Source of the DNA: Haemophilus haemolyticus_M
GTDB taxonomy: Bacteria > Pseudomonadota > Gammaproteobacteria > Enterobacterales > Pasteurellaceae
Direction: 5' to 3'
Length of the DNA: 64,000 nt
Assembly (NCBI RefSeq): GCF_003490935.1
Contig: NZ_QQGD01000001.1
Location: forward strand, 1-64,000
The translations under genes were made by a program, and so were the position numbers. The notes beneath the pieces are model-generated. The model had not been told where the DNA came from. It did no database searches and worked only from the letters and a program-made list of their open reading frames with translations. Positions 44,180 to 52,097 of the stretch are shown here, one piece after another (the first letter of the stretch is position 1; the number at the start of each line of letters is the position of its first letter).

Positions 44180-45739
44180 ATGATGTTAGGAAAAGAAATG
44201 ATTCGCTCAAAAACAATGTGGTTTTATCTCTTATTGCTTGTTTTCTCCATTTTTACCAATATGGGGTTGGGTAATGTATTAAGTGAGAATATTCCCGTTT
44301 CAGATTACGCAATTTTATTTGTTATCACGGCGATTTCTTTTTATTTCACCCCTTGGATTGGGCGAATATTAATCACTGTATTATTCCTCAGCGCGATATT
44401 TTATTGTTCTGCTGGTTTTTTCTATGGTATTCCATCTTTAGGTATTATCGCTTCTGTTTATGAAACGAATATTAATGAAACTTTGGAATACTATACAACC
44501 ATTCCTTTTTGGATATTTTTATTTCAAGCTACTTATCTCATTCTGTTTGTTGTTTTAATGAAATTAAGTTTTCATGCTAAACGACAAGCATTTAAATGGC
44601 TGAATACGGGTGTTATCGGCATATTATTAGTTTTTTCTTACAATCAATTTTCTGATTGGAACTATGCATATAAATTCCGTTTTTATCCGGTTCTTTTCTA
44701 CTCAGAATTTGATCGTATGAATGACCTGTATTTAGAACAACGAGATTTTCTAAACCAATCTGTTAATGCGCCTTCTCAATGGGATATTCAATCTTTTACG
44801 CCAAAATATAAAAATTATATTTTAATTATTGGTGAAAGCATGCGAAAAGATTATATGTCGTTATATGGTTTTCCATTGAAAACAACACCATTTTTAGAGC
44901 GTGTGAAAGGCACAGTTTTTGAAAATTATTATTCTGCAGCACCGAATACGCAACCGTCTTTACAACGCACCTTATATCGAGCAGATAAAGGGGAAACGGT
45001 TTATACGGATAATATTATTTCTTTAGCCAAAAAAGCGGGCGTGAAAACCTATTGGATTTCTAATCAAGGAAAAATTGGTGAATTTGATACGATGGCCTCT
45101 CGTATTGGTCAAAGTGCGGATGAAACGATTTTTATGAAGCCGTTAGGTTATAACTCTAAAAAAGTTTATGACGATGAAATGTTGCCTGTATTAGATAAAG
45201 CCTTAAAAGAAAATATTACGAATCCAAAATTAATTGTAATTCATTTAATGGGCTCTCATCCTGCATTTTGTGAACGTCTTCCTTACGAGGTTAAAAATTA
45301 TTTTATTAATCAATCTATGTCTTGTTATTTAGAATCGATTAAATATACGGATCAGTTTTTAGAAAAATTAAATTCACAATTGGTATCGCAAAATGAACCC
45401 TATTCGGTGATTTATTTTTCTGATCACGGGCTTGCTCATTATGAGGATTCTAAAGGCTTATCATTGCATCCAAATAATCTTTATAAACAAGATTATGAAA
45501 TTCCTTTCGTTATGTTTTCGAGTGATAGCCAAAAGGTAGAAAAAATAAAAACGCCACAATCTGCATTTAATTTTGTTTATGGTTTTGCTGATTGGATGGG
45601 AATTAAGGAAAAACATTTACAAGGCGTGGATTTCTTCTATCCTGAAAAACAGGAAATTAAGGTATTTGATTGGAAGAAAGTGGTGAATGTCAAAGAGTTG
45701 GCTGATGATCCAGCAAAATTACCCGAAGCTGTGCAGTAA
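44180..45739 (+). CDS. Sulfatase-family phosphoethanolamine transferase-like membrane protein
   Basis: A 519-residue inner-membrane protein: about five membrane segments in the first 175 residues, then a periplasmic alkaline phosphatase/sulfatase fold. Visible metal-site motifs are IIGESMRKDYMSLYG near 215, a threonine-containing APNTQPSLQRTLYR segment where the family nucleophile lies, and FSDHGLAHYED near 415. This matches the EptA/CptA/OpgE group that transfers phosphoethanolamine to lipooligosaccharide or glycans; the acceptor is unknown. Haemophilus lipooligosaccharide carries phosphoethanolamine, so this is a plausible target. The gene has no uptake signal and splits the ileS-lspA order of E. 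coli. The start could be 44180 or the next ATG at 44183. Confidence 0.85.
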   Translation: MMLGKEMIRSKTMWFYLLLLVFSIFTNMGLGNVLSENIPVSDYAILFVITAISFYFTPWIGRILITVLFLSAIFYCSAGFFYGIPSLGIIASVYETNINETLEYYTTIPFWIFLFQATYLILFVVLMKLSFHAKRQAFKWLNTGVIGILLVFSYNQFSDWNYAYKFRFYPVLFYSEFDRMNDLYLEQRDFLNQSVNAPSQWDIQSFTPKYKNYILIIGESMRKDYMSLYGFPLKTTPFLERVKGTVFENYYSAAPNTQPSLQRTLYRADKGETVYTDNIISLAKKAGVKTYWISNQGKIGEFDTMASRIGQSADETIFMKPLGYNSKKVYDDEMLPVLDKALKENITNPKLIVIHLMGSHPAFCERLPYEVKNYFINQSMSCYLESIKYTDQFLEKLNSQLVSQNEPYSVIYFSDHGLAHYEDSKGLSLHPNNLYKQDYEIPFVMFSSDSQKVEKIKTPQSAFNFVYGFADWMGIKEKHLQGVDFFYPEKQEIKVFDWKKVVNVKELADDPAKLPEAVQ

Positions 45740-45808
45740 ATGAGATCGTGCTTTATCATTTATCGGCTTATGCTAGAATTAGCGCAATTTTTTTAAAAGG
45801 GAAATATT

Positions 45809-46324
45809 ATGTCCAAAAAATCAGGGCTTTCATTTTTATGGTTAAGTGCGGTCGCTTTTGTGGTTGATTTGCTCACTAAATATATTGTGGTGCAAAAATT
45901 TGATTTGTATGAAAGTGTTAATGTGTTGCCTGTTTTCAATCTCACCTATGTTCGCAATTATGGCGCTGCATTTAGTTTCTTAGCGGATCATAGTGGCTGG
46001 CAACAATATTTCTTTATTTTGTTAGCATTAGTTATTTCAGGCATGTTGGTTTATTTTTTAGCAAAAAATAATGCTGAACAAAAAATCCAAAATTCTGCTT
46101 ATGCACTCATTATTGGAGGGGCGCTAGCGAATATGGTGGATCGCGCTTATAACGGTTTTGTCGTAGATTTCTTTGATTTCTACTGGGATATTTACCATTA
46201 TCCAGTGTTTAATATCGCTGATATTGCCATTTGTATTGGCGCAGGGTTATTAGCATTGGATGCTTTTAAGAACGAAAAGAAAAAAGTACAAGATAAACAA
46301 GTAGAAAAGTGCGGTCAGAAATGA
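45809..46324 (+). CDS. lspA: Lipoprotein signal peptidase
   Basis: LspA cleaves signal peptides of prolipoproteins in the inner membrane; several substrates are encoded in this window (mltC and the lipoprotein trio). The 171-residue protein has four membrane segments and the catalytic aspartates in GGALANMVDRAYNGFVVDFFDF and FNIADIAICIG. A site AAAAGGGAAATATT precedes the ATG. It overlaps ispH by 4 bases (ATGA). Confidence 0.96.
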   Translation: MSKKSGLSFLWLSAVAFVVDLLTKYIVVQKFDLYESVNVLPVFNLTYVRNYGAAFSFLADHSGWQQYFFILLALVISGMLVYFLAKNNAEQKIQNSAYALIIGGALANMVDRAYNGFVVDFFDFYWDIYHYPVFNIADIAICIGAGLLALDAFKNEKKKVQDKQVEKCGQK

Positions 46325-47265
46325 AGATAATTTTAGCGAATCCACGAGGATTTTGTGCCGGTGTAGATCGTGCCATTAGTATTGTTGAACTAGCCTTAGA
46401 AATTCATGGCGCACCGATTTATGTTCGTCATGAAGTGGTGCATAACCGATTTGTTGTGAACGGATTGCGTGATCGTGGTGCAATCTTTGTGGAAGAATTA
46501 AGCGAAGTACCTGATGGCGCTATCGTTATTTTTTCTGCGCATGGTGTATCTCAAGCCGTTCGGCAAGAAGCGAAAGACCGCAATCTCAAAGTATTTGATG
46601 CTACTTGTCCTTTGGTAACTAAAGTGCATATGCAGGTTGCGCGTGCAAGTCGAAAGGGAACAAAAGCGATTTTGATTGGGCATAAAGGGCATCCTGAAGT
46701 TGAAGGCACAATGGGGCAGTATAGCAACGAAGATGGCGGTATTTTCCTGATTGAAAAAGTAGAAGATATTGCGCGTTTGCCAATGCAAGAAAATGATGAT
46801 TTAACCTTTATGACGCAAACAACTTTGTCGCTAGATGATACGGCTGAAACTATTGCTGCATTAAAGGAAAAATATCCTGCTATTCAAGGGCCACATAAAA
46901 ACGATATTTGTTATGCAACAACCAATCGTCAAGAAGCGGTGCGAGAATTGGCAAAATTATCTGATTTAGTGTTGGTAGTGGGTTCTAAAAACTCATCAAA
47001 TTCAAATCGTTTAGCTGAATTAGCGTCTCGAATGGGGGTTAAATCACAGCTTCTTGATGACCCTTCCGATATTCAAGCTGATTGGTTTAATGATGTGAAA
47101 ACCATTGGGATTACAGCCGGCGCGTCCGCACCCGAAGAATTAGTTCAATCGATTATTTCCTGCTTAAAAGAGTTTGGTGCGAATACCATAGAAGAACTAC
47201 AAGGTTTAGAAGAAAATATGTTCTTTGAGGTTCCAAAAGAGCTGAGAATAAAAGAAGTTAACTAA
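46321..47265 (+). CDS. ispH: 4-Hydroxy-3-methylbut-2-enyl diphosphate reductase
   Basis: IspH makes IPP and DMAPP in the last step of the MEP isoprenoid route. The 314-residue product has the three iron-sulfur cysteines in NPRGFCAGVDRA (Cys12), DATCPLVTKVH (near 96) and NDICYATTNRQ (near 197). The start at 46321 overlaps the lspA stop (ATGA), which argues for coupling and gives the family N-terminus MKIILANPRGFC; an in-frame start 12 bases earlier is unlikely. Confidence 0.97.
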   Translation: MKIILANPRGFCAGVDRAISIVELALEIHGAPIYVRHEVVHNRFVVNGLRDRGAIFVEELSEVPDGAIVIFSAHGVSQAVRQEAKDRNLKVFDATCPLVTKVHMQVARASRKGTKAILIGHKGHPEVEGTMGQYSNEDGGIFLIEKVEDIARLPMQENDDLTFMTQTTLSLDDTAETIAALKEKYPAIQGPHKNDICYATTNRQEAVRELAKLSDLVLVVGSKNSSNSNRLAELASRMGVKSQLLDDPSDIQADWFNDVKTIGITAGASAPEELVQSIISCLKEFGANTIEELQGLEENMFFEVPKELRIKEVN

Positions 47266-47268
47266 TCT

Positions 47269-47306
47269 TAAGGGCTTGTCGTAAATGATAAGCCCTTTGT
47301 TTTTTC
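47269..47306 (+). terminator. ispH terminator
   Basis: AAGGGCTT and AAGCCCTT pair around a 12-base loop and are followed by TGTTTTTTC, just after the ispH stop. Confidence 0.75.
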
Positions 47307-47321
47307 ATGCAAATTAAGAAT

Positions 47322-47343
47322 TTTTGTGATCTGAATCGCAGAA
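47322..47343 (+). promoter_or_regulatory. CRP-S-like site upstream of comE1
   Basis: The 22-bp site TTTTGTGATC-TGAATCGCAGAA has one canonical CRP half (TGTGA) and one CRP-S half (TGCGA on the other strand). It lies about 100 bases before comE1, a known member of the Sxy/CRP competence regulon. A CATAAA at 47378-47383 is a possible -10 at the usual distance. Confidence 0.75.
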
Positions 47344-47435
47344 GTGCGGTAAGAATCTTGAGCGTTTTCTTGAAAGCATAAAAAATGACTGTGTTGATAT
47401 GCTCGTCAACATGTTCATATTAAAAGGAAACCTCT

Positions 47436-47783
47436 ATGAAATTAATGAAAACATTATTTACTTCGATGGTATTGTGTGGTGCGCTTGTTGCTTCTTCGTC
47501 TTTTGCTGAGGAAAAAGCAACAGAACAAACCGCTCAACCTGTTGTAGCAACTCAAACTGAGGCTCAAGTAGCATCAGCTACTGTGAATGATAAATTGAAT
47601 ATCAATACGGCAACTGCGAGTGAAATTCAAAAAGCCTTAACTGGAATTGGTGCGAAAAAAGCAGAAGCGATTGTGCAATATCGTGAAAAACACGGTAATT
47701 TCACGAGTGCTGAACAACTATTAGAAGTGCAAGGGATTGGTAAAGCAACACTTGAAAGAAACCGTGATCGAATCACTTTTTAA
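47436..47783 (+). CDS. comE1: ComEA-like helix-hairpin-helix DNA-binding protein ComE1
   Basis: A periplasmic DNA-binding protein used in transformation. The 115-residue product has a signal peptide (about 1-24, ending SSFA), a short spacer rich in A, T and Q, and a C-terminal helix-hairpin-helix pair with KLNINTATASEIQKALTGIGAKKAEAI and EVQGIGKATLERNRDRITF. It is similar to B. subtilis ComEA without the membrane anchor. The upstream CRP-S-like site fits induction in competence. Its last 16 bases and its terminator are duplicated at 48448-48514. Confidence 0.95.
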   Translation: MKLMKTLFTSMVLCGALVASSSFAEEKATEQTAQPVVATQTEAQVASATVNDKLNINTATASEIQKALTGIGAKKAEAIVQYREKHGNFTSAEQLLEVQGIGKATLERNRDRITF

Positions 47784-47833
47784 TTTTAAAACTGCTTATG
47801 GATGCCCTGTTTTACAGGGCTTTTTTATTTTTT
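47767..47833 (+). repeat. 67-bp direct repeat, copy 1 (comE1 3' end plus terminator)
   Basis: This covers the last codons of comE1 and its terminator (GCCCTG and CAGGGC arms with T run). The same 67 bases, with a single C/T difference, occur at 48448-48514. The pair flanks the DUF305 gene and the rdgB fragment. Confidence 0.9.
47804..47833 (+). terminator. comE1 terminator
   Basis: GCCCTG and CAGGGC pair around TTTTA and are followed by TTTTTT. Duplicated at 48485-48514. Confidence 0.8.
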
Positions 47834-48196
47834 ATTGTGCACTTTAAGCCATTTTTTCATTTGTTCAATTTCCGCTTGTTGTGCGTTAATAATATCCTCA
47901 GCAAGCTTACGCATTTCAGGATTTTTTCCGTATTTTAATTCAACTTCTGCCATTTTTACTGCGCCAATATGGTGTGGCAACATACCTGCTGCAAAAGCAA
48001 CATCAGGATCTTTATATTGCGCAGCTGCCATCATGTCTTGATTCATTTGATTCATACCTTGCATAAATTCTTGTTGCATTGCTGAATCTGTCGACATTGG
48101 CATATTCATGTGTGCTTGATGCGGTTGTTCATTAGCTTGGGCATAAATTGAAACTGCAGCAGCGCTAAGTGTGATAAAAGTCATAAGTTTTTTCAT
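47825..48196 (-). CDS. DUF305 protein, probable periplasmic copper-binding (CopM-like)
   Basis: A 123-residue exported protein with a signal peptide (about 1-21, ending SIYAQA). The mature N-terminus is rich in methionine and histidine (HQAHMNMPMSTDSAMQQEF, MQGMNQMNQDMM). The DUF305 core contains AAGMLPHHIGAVKMAEVELKYGKNPEMRKLAEDIINAQ with the HH pair typical of the family. Members such as CopM bind copper outside the cytoplasm, so copper handling is likely. A site TAGGAGAAAAAC precedes the ATG and a MerR-type promoter lies upstream. It sits between copies of a 67-bp repeat next to an rdgB fragment, suggesting it was brought in. Confidence 0.88.
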   Translation of the reverse strand: MKKLMTFITLSAAAVSIYAQANEQPHQAHMNMPMSTDSAMQQEFMQGMNQMNQDMMAAAQYKDPDVAFAAGMLPHHIGAVKMAEVELKYGKNPEMRKLAEDIINAQQAEIEQMKKWLKVHNKK

Positions 48197-48230
48197 GTTT
48201 TTCTCCTATGTGATAACTGAATGAGTACAA

Positions 48231-48261
48231 ATCATAAACCTTGACCTAAGGTTAAAGTCAA
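48231..48261 (-). promoter_or_regulatory. MerR-type promoter and operator of the DUF305 gene
   Basis: On the minus strand TTGACT (-35, 48256-48261) and TATGAT (-10, 48231-48236) are separated by 19 bases instead of 17. The spacer holds a perfect dyad AACCTT-N5-AAGGTT (48237-48253). An over-long spacer with such a dyad is the hallmark of promoters controlled by MerR-family metal sensors such as CueR. It stands 35 bases upstream of the DUF305 start codon. Confidence 0.8.
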
Positions 48262-48303
48262 TATTTATTCCGAAAATTTTTGGTGAGATATTAAAATAAG
48301 ACA

Positions 48304-48447
48304 ATGTTTGATATGAGGAACAGAATTACGAAGCAAAGATTTGTACTTGCCACGGGCAATAAAGGCAAAGTAAAAGAAATGGCAGATGTGTTAGCTGATT
48401 TCGGTTTTGAAGTCATTGCTCAGACAGATTTAGGCATTGAAAGCCGA
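48304..48447 (+). pseudogene. rdgB (dITP/XTP pyrophosphatase) 5' fragment
   Basis: The translation KQRFVLATGNKGKVKEMADV, followed by LADFGFEVIAQTDLGIES, is the N-terminus of RdgB, including the substrate-binding SGNxxK-type motif (here ATGNKGK). After about residue 47 homology stops and the frame runs into a copy of the comE1 end and terminator. The enzyme is normally about 195 residues, so this is a non-functional fragment. A complete rdgB is presumably elsewhere in the genome. Confidence 0.85.
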
Positions 48448-48514
48448 ATCGAATCACTTTTTAATTTTAAAACCGCTTATGGATGCCCTGTTTTACAGGG
48501 CTTTTTTATTTTTT
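48448..48514 (+). repeat. 67-bp direct repeat, copy 2
   Basis: This repeats the comE1 3' end and terminator (47767-47833) with one mismatch (C for T near 48474). Here it is joined to the rdgB fragment and not to comE1, so it is a secondary copy. It can still act as a terminator. Confidence 0.9.
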
Positions 48515-48591
48515 CAGAAAGAAAATGTAGAAAGTTTATTTCTTTTTAAAAATCCGTTGGCAAGCCTAATAAATTTTAATACACTAAAAAG

Positions 48592-48664
48592 CCTAGTCGG
48601 GGTGCAATACGCTGAGATCATACCCGTGAACCTGAAACAGTTAATACTGACGTAGGAAACTAGG
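48592..48664 (+). ncRNA. TPP riboswitch (THI element)
   Basis: The element begins CCTAGTCGGGGTGC and ends ACTAGG, closing the P1 stem. It contains the conserved CTGAGA (pyrimidine-binding) and ACCCGTGAACCTGA (pyrophosphate-sensing) parts. It lies about 60 bases upstream of thiB and should lower expression of the thiamine importer when thiamine diphosphate is plentiful. Confidence 0.96.
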
Positions 48665-48726
48665 AATATACCTTATCTCCTTTTCGTCATTATTGCTGCC
48701 TTTTAATCATAAATAAGGATGTAATA

Positions 48727-49725
48727 ATGAAACTTCTTAAATTAACCTTAATTTCTACCGCACTTTTTTCCACCGCGGCATTAGCCCAATCACAGCAAAG
48801 TGTTAACGTATATAGCTATGATTCTTTCACGTCTGAGTGGGGAGCAGGTCCAAAAGTAAAACAAGATTTTGAAAAAGCACATCCGCAATGCACTATTAAT
48901 TTTACGCCTTTTGAAAGTGGTGGTGTGTTGCTCAACCGTGTTCGTTTGGAAGGAAAGAAAACCAAAGCGGATATTGTATTAGGTTTAGATAACTTTGTTT
49001 TAGAACAAGCTGAAAAAACAGGTATTTTTACGCCAAATAAAGTAGATTTAACTCAACTTGATCTGCCAACAAAATGGACGAATAAAACATTCTTGCCTTT
49101 CGATTTCGGTAACTATGCTTTTGTGTACGATAAAACTAAATTACAAAACCCGCCGAAAAGTTTGAAAGAATTGGTTGAACGCCAAGATATCCGTGTAATT
49201 TATCAAGATCCTCGCACCAGCAGTGTGGGTCGTGGTTTATTGGTTTGGATGAATGCAATTTATCCTGCGGACAAAATTCAATCTGCTTGGAAAGAGTTGG
49301 ATAAGCATACGGTAACAGTGGGTAAAGGTTGGTCGGATACTTACGGTGCATTCTTAAAAGGCGAAGCGGATTTAGTGTTAAGTTACAGCACATCACCACT
49401 TTATCACCAACTTTTTGAGAAAAAAGATAATTATGCAGCGACAGATTTTGCGGAAGGGCATATCACTCAAGTGGAATTAGCGGCTCGAGTCGCAAACCAT
49501 CCAAATCAATGTGCGGATGATTTTATGGCATTTTTAATTTCACCTACGGCACAAAAACATATTGTGACAACCAATATTATGTTGCCAGTCATTCAAGGTG
49601 AAATTGAACCGCACTTCGATGCGCTTAAAGCTCAACAAAAAACTCAAACTCCAATCAATCCAATGGTGAATGCGGAACAATTAAAAAATTGGATTAGCAC
49701 TTGGCAAACCACATTAACAAAATAG
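48727..49725 (+). CDS. thiB: Thiamine-binding periplasmic protein
   Basis: ThiB captures thiamine and its phosphates for the ThiPQ importer. The 332-residue product has a signal peptide (about 1-20, ending ALAQ), then SVNVYSYDSFTSEWGAGPKVK, typical of ThiB, and NFTPFESGGVLLNRVRLEGKKTKADIVLGLDN. It follows the TPP riboswitch and lies 4 bases before thiP. Confidence 0.96.
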   Translation: MKLLKLTLISTALFSTAALAQSQQSVNVYSYDSFTSEWGAGPKVKQDFEKAHPQCTINFTPFESGGVLLNRVRLEGKKTKADIVLGLDNFVLEQAEKTGIFTPNKVDLTQLDLPTKWTNKTFLPFDFGNYAFVYDKTKLQNPPKSLKELVERQDIRVIYQDPRTSSVGRGLLVWMNAIYPADKIQSAWKELDKHTVTVGKGWSDTYGAFLKGEADLVLSYSTSPLYHQLFEKKDNYAATDFAEGHITQVELAARVANHPNQCADDFMAFLISPTAQKHIVTTNIMLPVIQGEIEPHFDALKAQQKTQTPINPMVNAEQLKNWISTWQTTLTK

Positions 49726-49729
49726 TTTG

Positions 49730-51346
49730 ATGTTGTCGTTATTTCATCACCCACAACTCCGCCCTCGTCATTATGTGGGCGGCGTTATTGTCATTAGTTT
49801 CATTATTCTTTTTTATGGTAGCGCATTAAGTTCGATCTTTGCATTGGGCGATGAATTGCAATGGAAAACTTGGTTCACGGATGATTACCTACAGCATCTG
49901 ATTCTTTTCAGTTTTGGACAAGCCTTACTTTCTACCGTTTTATCTATTTTTTTTGGTCTGCTCCTTGCCAGAGCATTGTTTTATCAACCATTCTCAGGAA
50001 AAAAGTGGCTATTAAAATTAATGTCGCTGACCTTTGTTTTACCTGTTTTAGTGGCAATTTTTGGTTTGATCGGCATTTATGGTTCAAGCGGTTGGTTAGC
50101 TAAGTTTGCTAACCTTTTTGGAATGCCGTGGCAGGGACATATTTACGGGCTCTCGGGTATTTTAATTGCCCATCTTTTTTTCAATATCCCGCTGGCAGCG
50201 CAGCTTTTCTTACAAAGTTTGCAAAGTATTCCTTATCAGCAACGTCAGCTTGCGGCGCAACTCAATTTACAAGGTTGGCAATTCGTTAAATTGGTGGAAT
50301 GGCCTGTTTTTCGTCAGCAATGTTTGCCCACATTTAGCTTGATTTTTATGCTTTGCTTCACCAGTTTTACAGTTGTTCTTACGCTAGGCGGTGGGCCTCA
50401 ATATACAACATTAGAAACCGCAATCTACCAAGCGATTTTATTTGAATTTGATCTGCCAAAAGCAGCACTTTTTGCCATGTTGCAATTTGTATTTTGCTTA
50501 GTTTTATTCAGCTTAACATCGCGTTTTTCACCTTCTAATCAAAATGGCTTGAGTAATCGCAATCCTTGGTTTGAAAAACCTAAAAGTGCGGTCAAAATTT
50601 TCCATATTTTTGTCTTACTGGTTTTTGTATTTTTCCTTTTTTCGCCTGTATTGAACATTCTTATTAGCGCATTGAATTCACCAAGTTTACTCACAGTTTG
50701 GTATAATTCTCAGCTCTGGCGTGCGTTAGGCTATTCTCTTTCTATCGCGCCATTATCCGCATTGATTGCATTAATGATGGCAATTGCCTTGCTACTTTTA
50801 TCACGCCGTTTAGAATGGTTGCATTATCAGAAAATTGCTCAATTTATTATTAATGCTGGAATGGTTATTTTGGCAATCCCGATTTTAGTACTCGCAATGG
50901 GGTTATTTTTATTATTACAAGAGCGAGATTTTTCGAATATCGATTTGTTTGCCATGGTTGTATTTTGCAATGCATTAAGTGCAATGCCTTTTGTTTTACG
51001 TATTTTGAGCGCACCTTTTCATAACAATATGCGTTATTACGAAAATCTGTGTAATAGTCTGGGAATTGTGGGATGGAAACGTTTTTATCTGATTGAGTGG
51101 CAAACTTTACGTGCACCATTGCGCTATGCTTTTGCTTTAGCCTTGGCGCTATCTTTAGGGGATTTTACGGCTATTGCGTTGTTCGGCAATCAAGAGTTTA
51201 CTTCTCTGCCGCACTTGTTATATCAGCAACTAGGGAATTATCGTAATCAAGATGCAGCTGTAACCGCAGGGATTTTATTATTGCTTTGTGGCATATTGTT
51301 TGCCTTTATTCATACACATAGGGATGCTGATGATTTATCTAAATAA
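49730..51346 (+). CDS. thiP: Thiamine ABC transporter permease
   Basis: ThiP is the membrane part of the thiamine importer. The 538-residue product has about 12 membrane segments with two copies of the permease fold. The cytoplasmic EAA-type loops are QRQLAAQLNLQGWQFVKLVEWP near 165 and NLCNSLGIVGWKRFYLIEWQ near 440. The ATG at 49730 is preferred to the TTG one codon earlier. The 3' end overlaps thiQ by 17 bases. Confidence 0.95.
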   Translation: MLSLFHHPQLRPRHYVGGVIVISFIILFYGSALSSIFALGDELQWKTWFTDDYLQHLILFSFGQALLSTVLSIFFGLLLARALFYQPFSGKKWLLKLMSLTFVLPVLVAIFGLIGIYGSSGWLAKFANLFGMPWQGHIYGLSGILIAHLFFNIPLAAQLFLQSLQSIPYQQRQLAAQLNLQGWQFVKLVEWPVFRQQCLPTFSLIFMLCFTSFTVVLTLGGGPQYTTLETAIYQAILFEFDLPKAALFAMLQFVFCLVLFSLTSRFSPSNQNGLSNRNPWFEKPKSAVKIFHIFVLLVFVFFLFSPVLNILISALNSPSLLTVWYNSQLWRALGYSLSIAPLSALIALMMAIALLLLSRRLEWLHYQKIAQFIINAGMVILAIPILVLAMGLFLLLQERDFSNIDLFAMVVFCNALSAMPFVLRILSAPFHNNMRYYENLCNSLGIVGWKRFYLIEWQTLRAPLRYAFALALALSLGDFTAIALFGNQEFTSLPHLLYQQLGNYRNQDAAVTAGILLLLCGILFAFIHTHRDADDLSK

Positions 51347-51977
51347 TGTGATTTTGAACGATAAAACCTTACCGATGTGCTTTAATTTGAGCGTAAATGC
51401 TGGCGAACGTGTCGCAATTATTGGCGAGAGTGGGGCAGGGAAAAGTACGTTATTAAATTTAATCGCTGGATTTGAATTTCCTCATCAAGGAGAAATTTGG
51501 TTAAACGATAAAAATCATACTCGTAGTACACCTTACGAACGTCCAGTTTCTATGCTATTTCAAGAAAATAATTTATTTCCTCATTTAACCGTACAGCAAA
51601 ATCTTGCGTTGGGTTTAAAACCCTCTTTAAAATTAACCGCACTTGAACAGGAAAAAATTGAACAGGTCGCTTGTTCTGTAGGATTGGGCGATTATTTACA
51701 ACGTTTACCGAATTCTCTTTCGGGGGGACAAAAACAACGAGTGGCTTTGGCGCGTTGTTTATTGCGAGATAAACCCATCTTGTTATTAGATGAGCCTTTT
51801 TCGGCATTAGATCAGAAACTTCGTGTAGAAATGCTTGCTTTAATTGCCAAACTTTGTGATGAGAAACATCTGACGTTGTTACTTGTTACTCACCAACCAT
51901 CGGAATTAGTTAGTACGATAGATCGAGTATTGCTGGTGGAAAATGGTCAGATAAGTCAATTGCAAAAAGAGACGTAA
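51330..51977 (+). CDS. thiQ: Thiamine ABC transporter ATP-binding protein
   Basis: ThiQ powers the thiamine importer. The 215-residue product has Walker A GESGAGKSTLLNL near 31, the Q loop FQENNLFPHLTVQQNL near 73, signature LSGGQKQRVALARCL near 126, Walker B ILLLDEPFSALD near 147 and the switch histidine in LVTHQPSE near 182. The start at 51330 (MIYLNNVILNDKT) is used since it gives the known H. influenzae length; the open frame upstream belongs to the thiP overlap. Confidence 0.96.
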   Translation: MIYLNNVILNDKTLPMCFNLSVNAGERVAIIGESGAGKSTLLNLIAGFEFPHQGEIWLNDKNHTRSTPYERPVSMLFQENNLFPHLTVQQNLALGLKPSLKLTALEQEKIEQVACSVGLGDYLQRLPNSLSGGQKQRVALARCLLRDKPILLLDEPFSALDQKLRVEMLALIAKLCDEKHLTLLLVTHQPSELVSTIDRVLLVENGQISQLQKET

Positions 51978-52097
51978 AATTATATAGATTTTATAACTGA
52001 TGAATTGATTCAATGGCTATCGATACCTGCCTATAAACTGAATAAAGATAAGATACAAAAATTCGGTGATTATTCACCGCACTTTCAAAGGAAAAAT

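Noticed and set aside
48445..48549. Continuation of the rdgB frame as a functional chimeric protein
   Set aside because: After codon 47 the frame only translates the duplicated comE1 terminator region, so the tail is not a domain.
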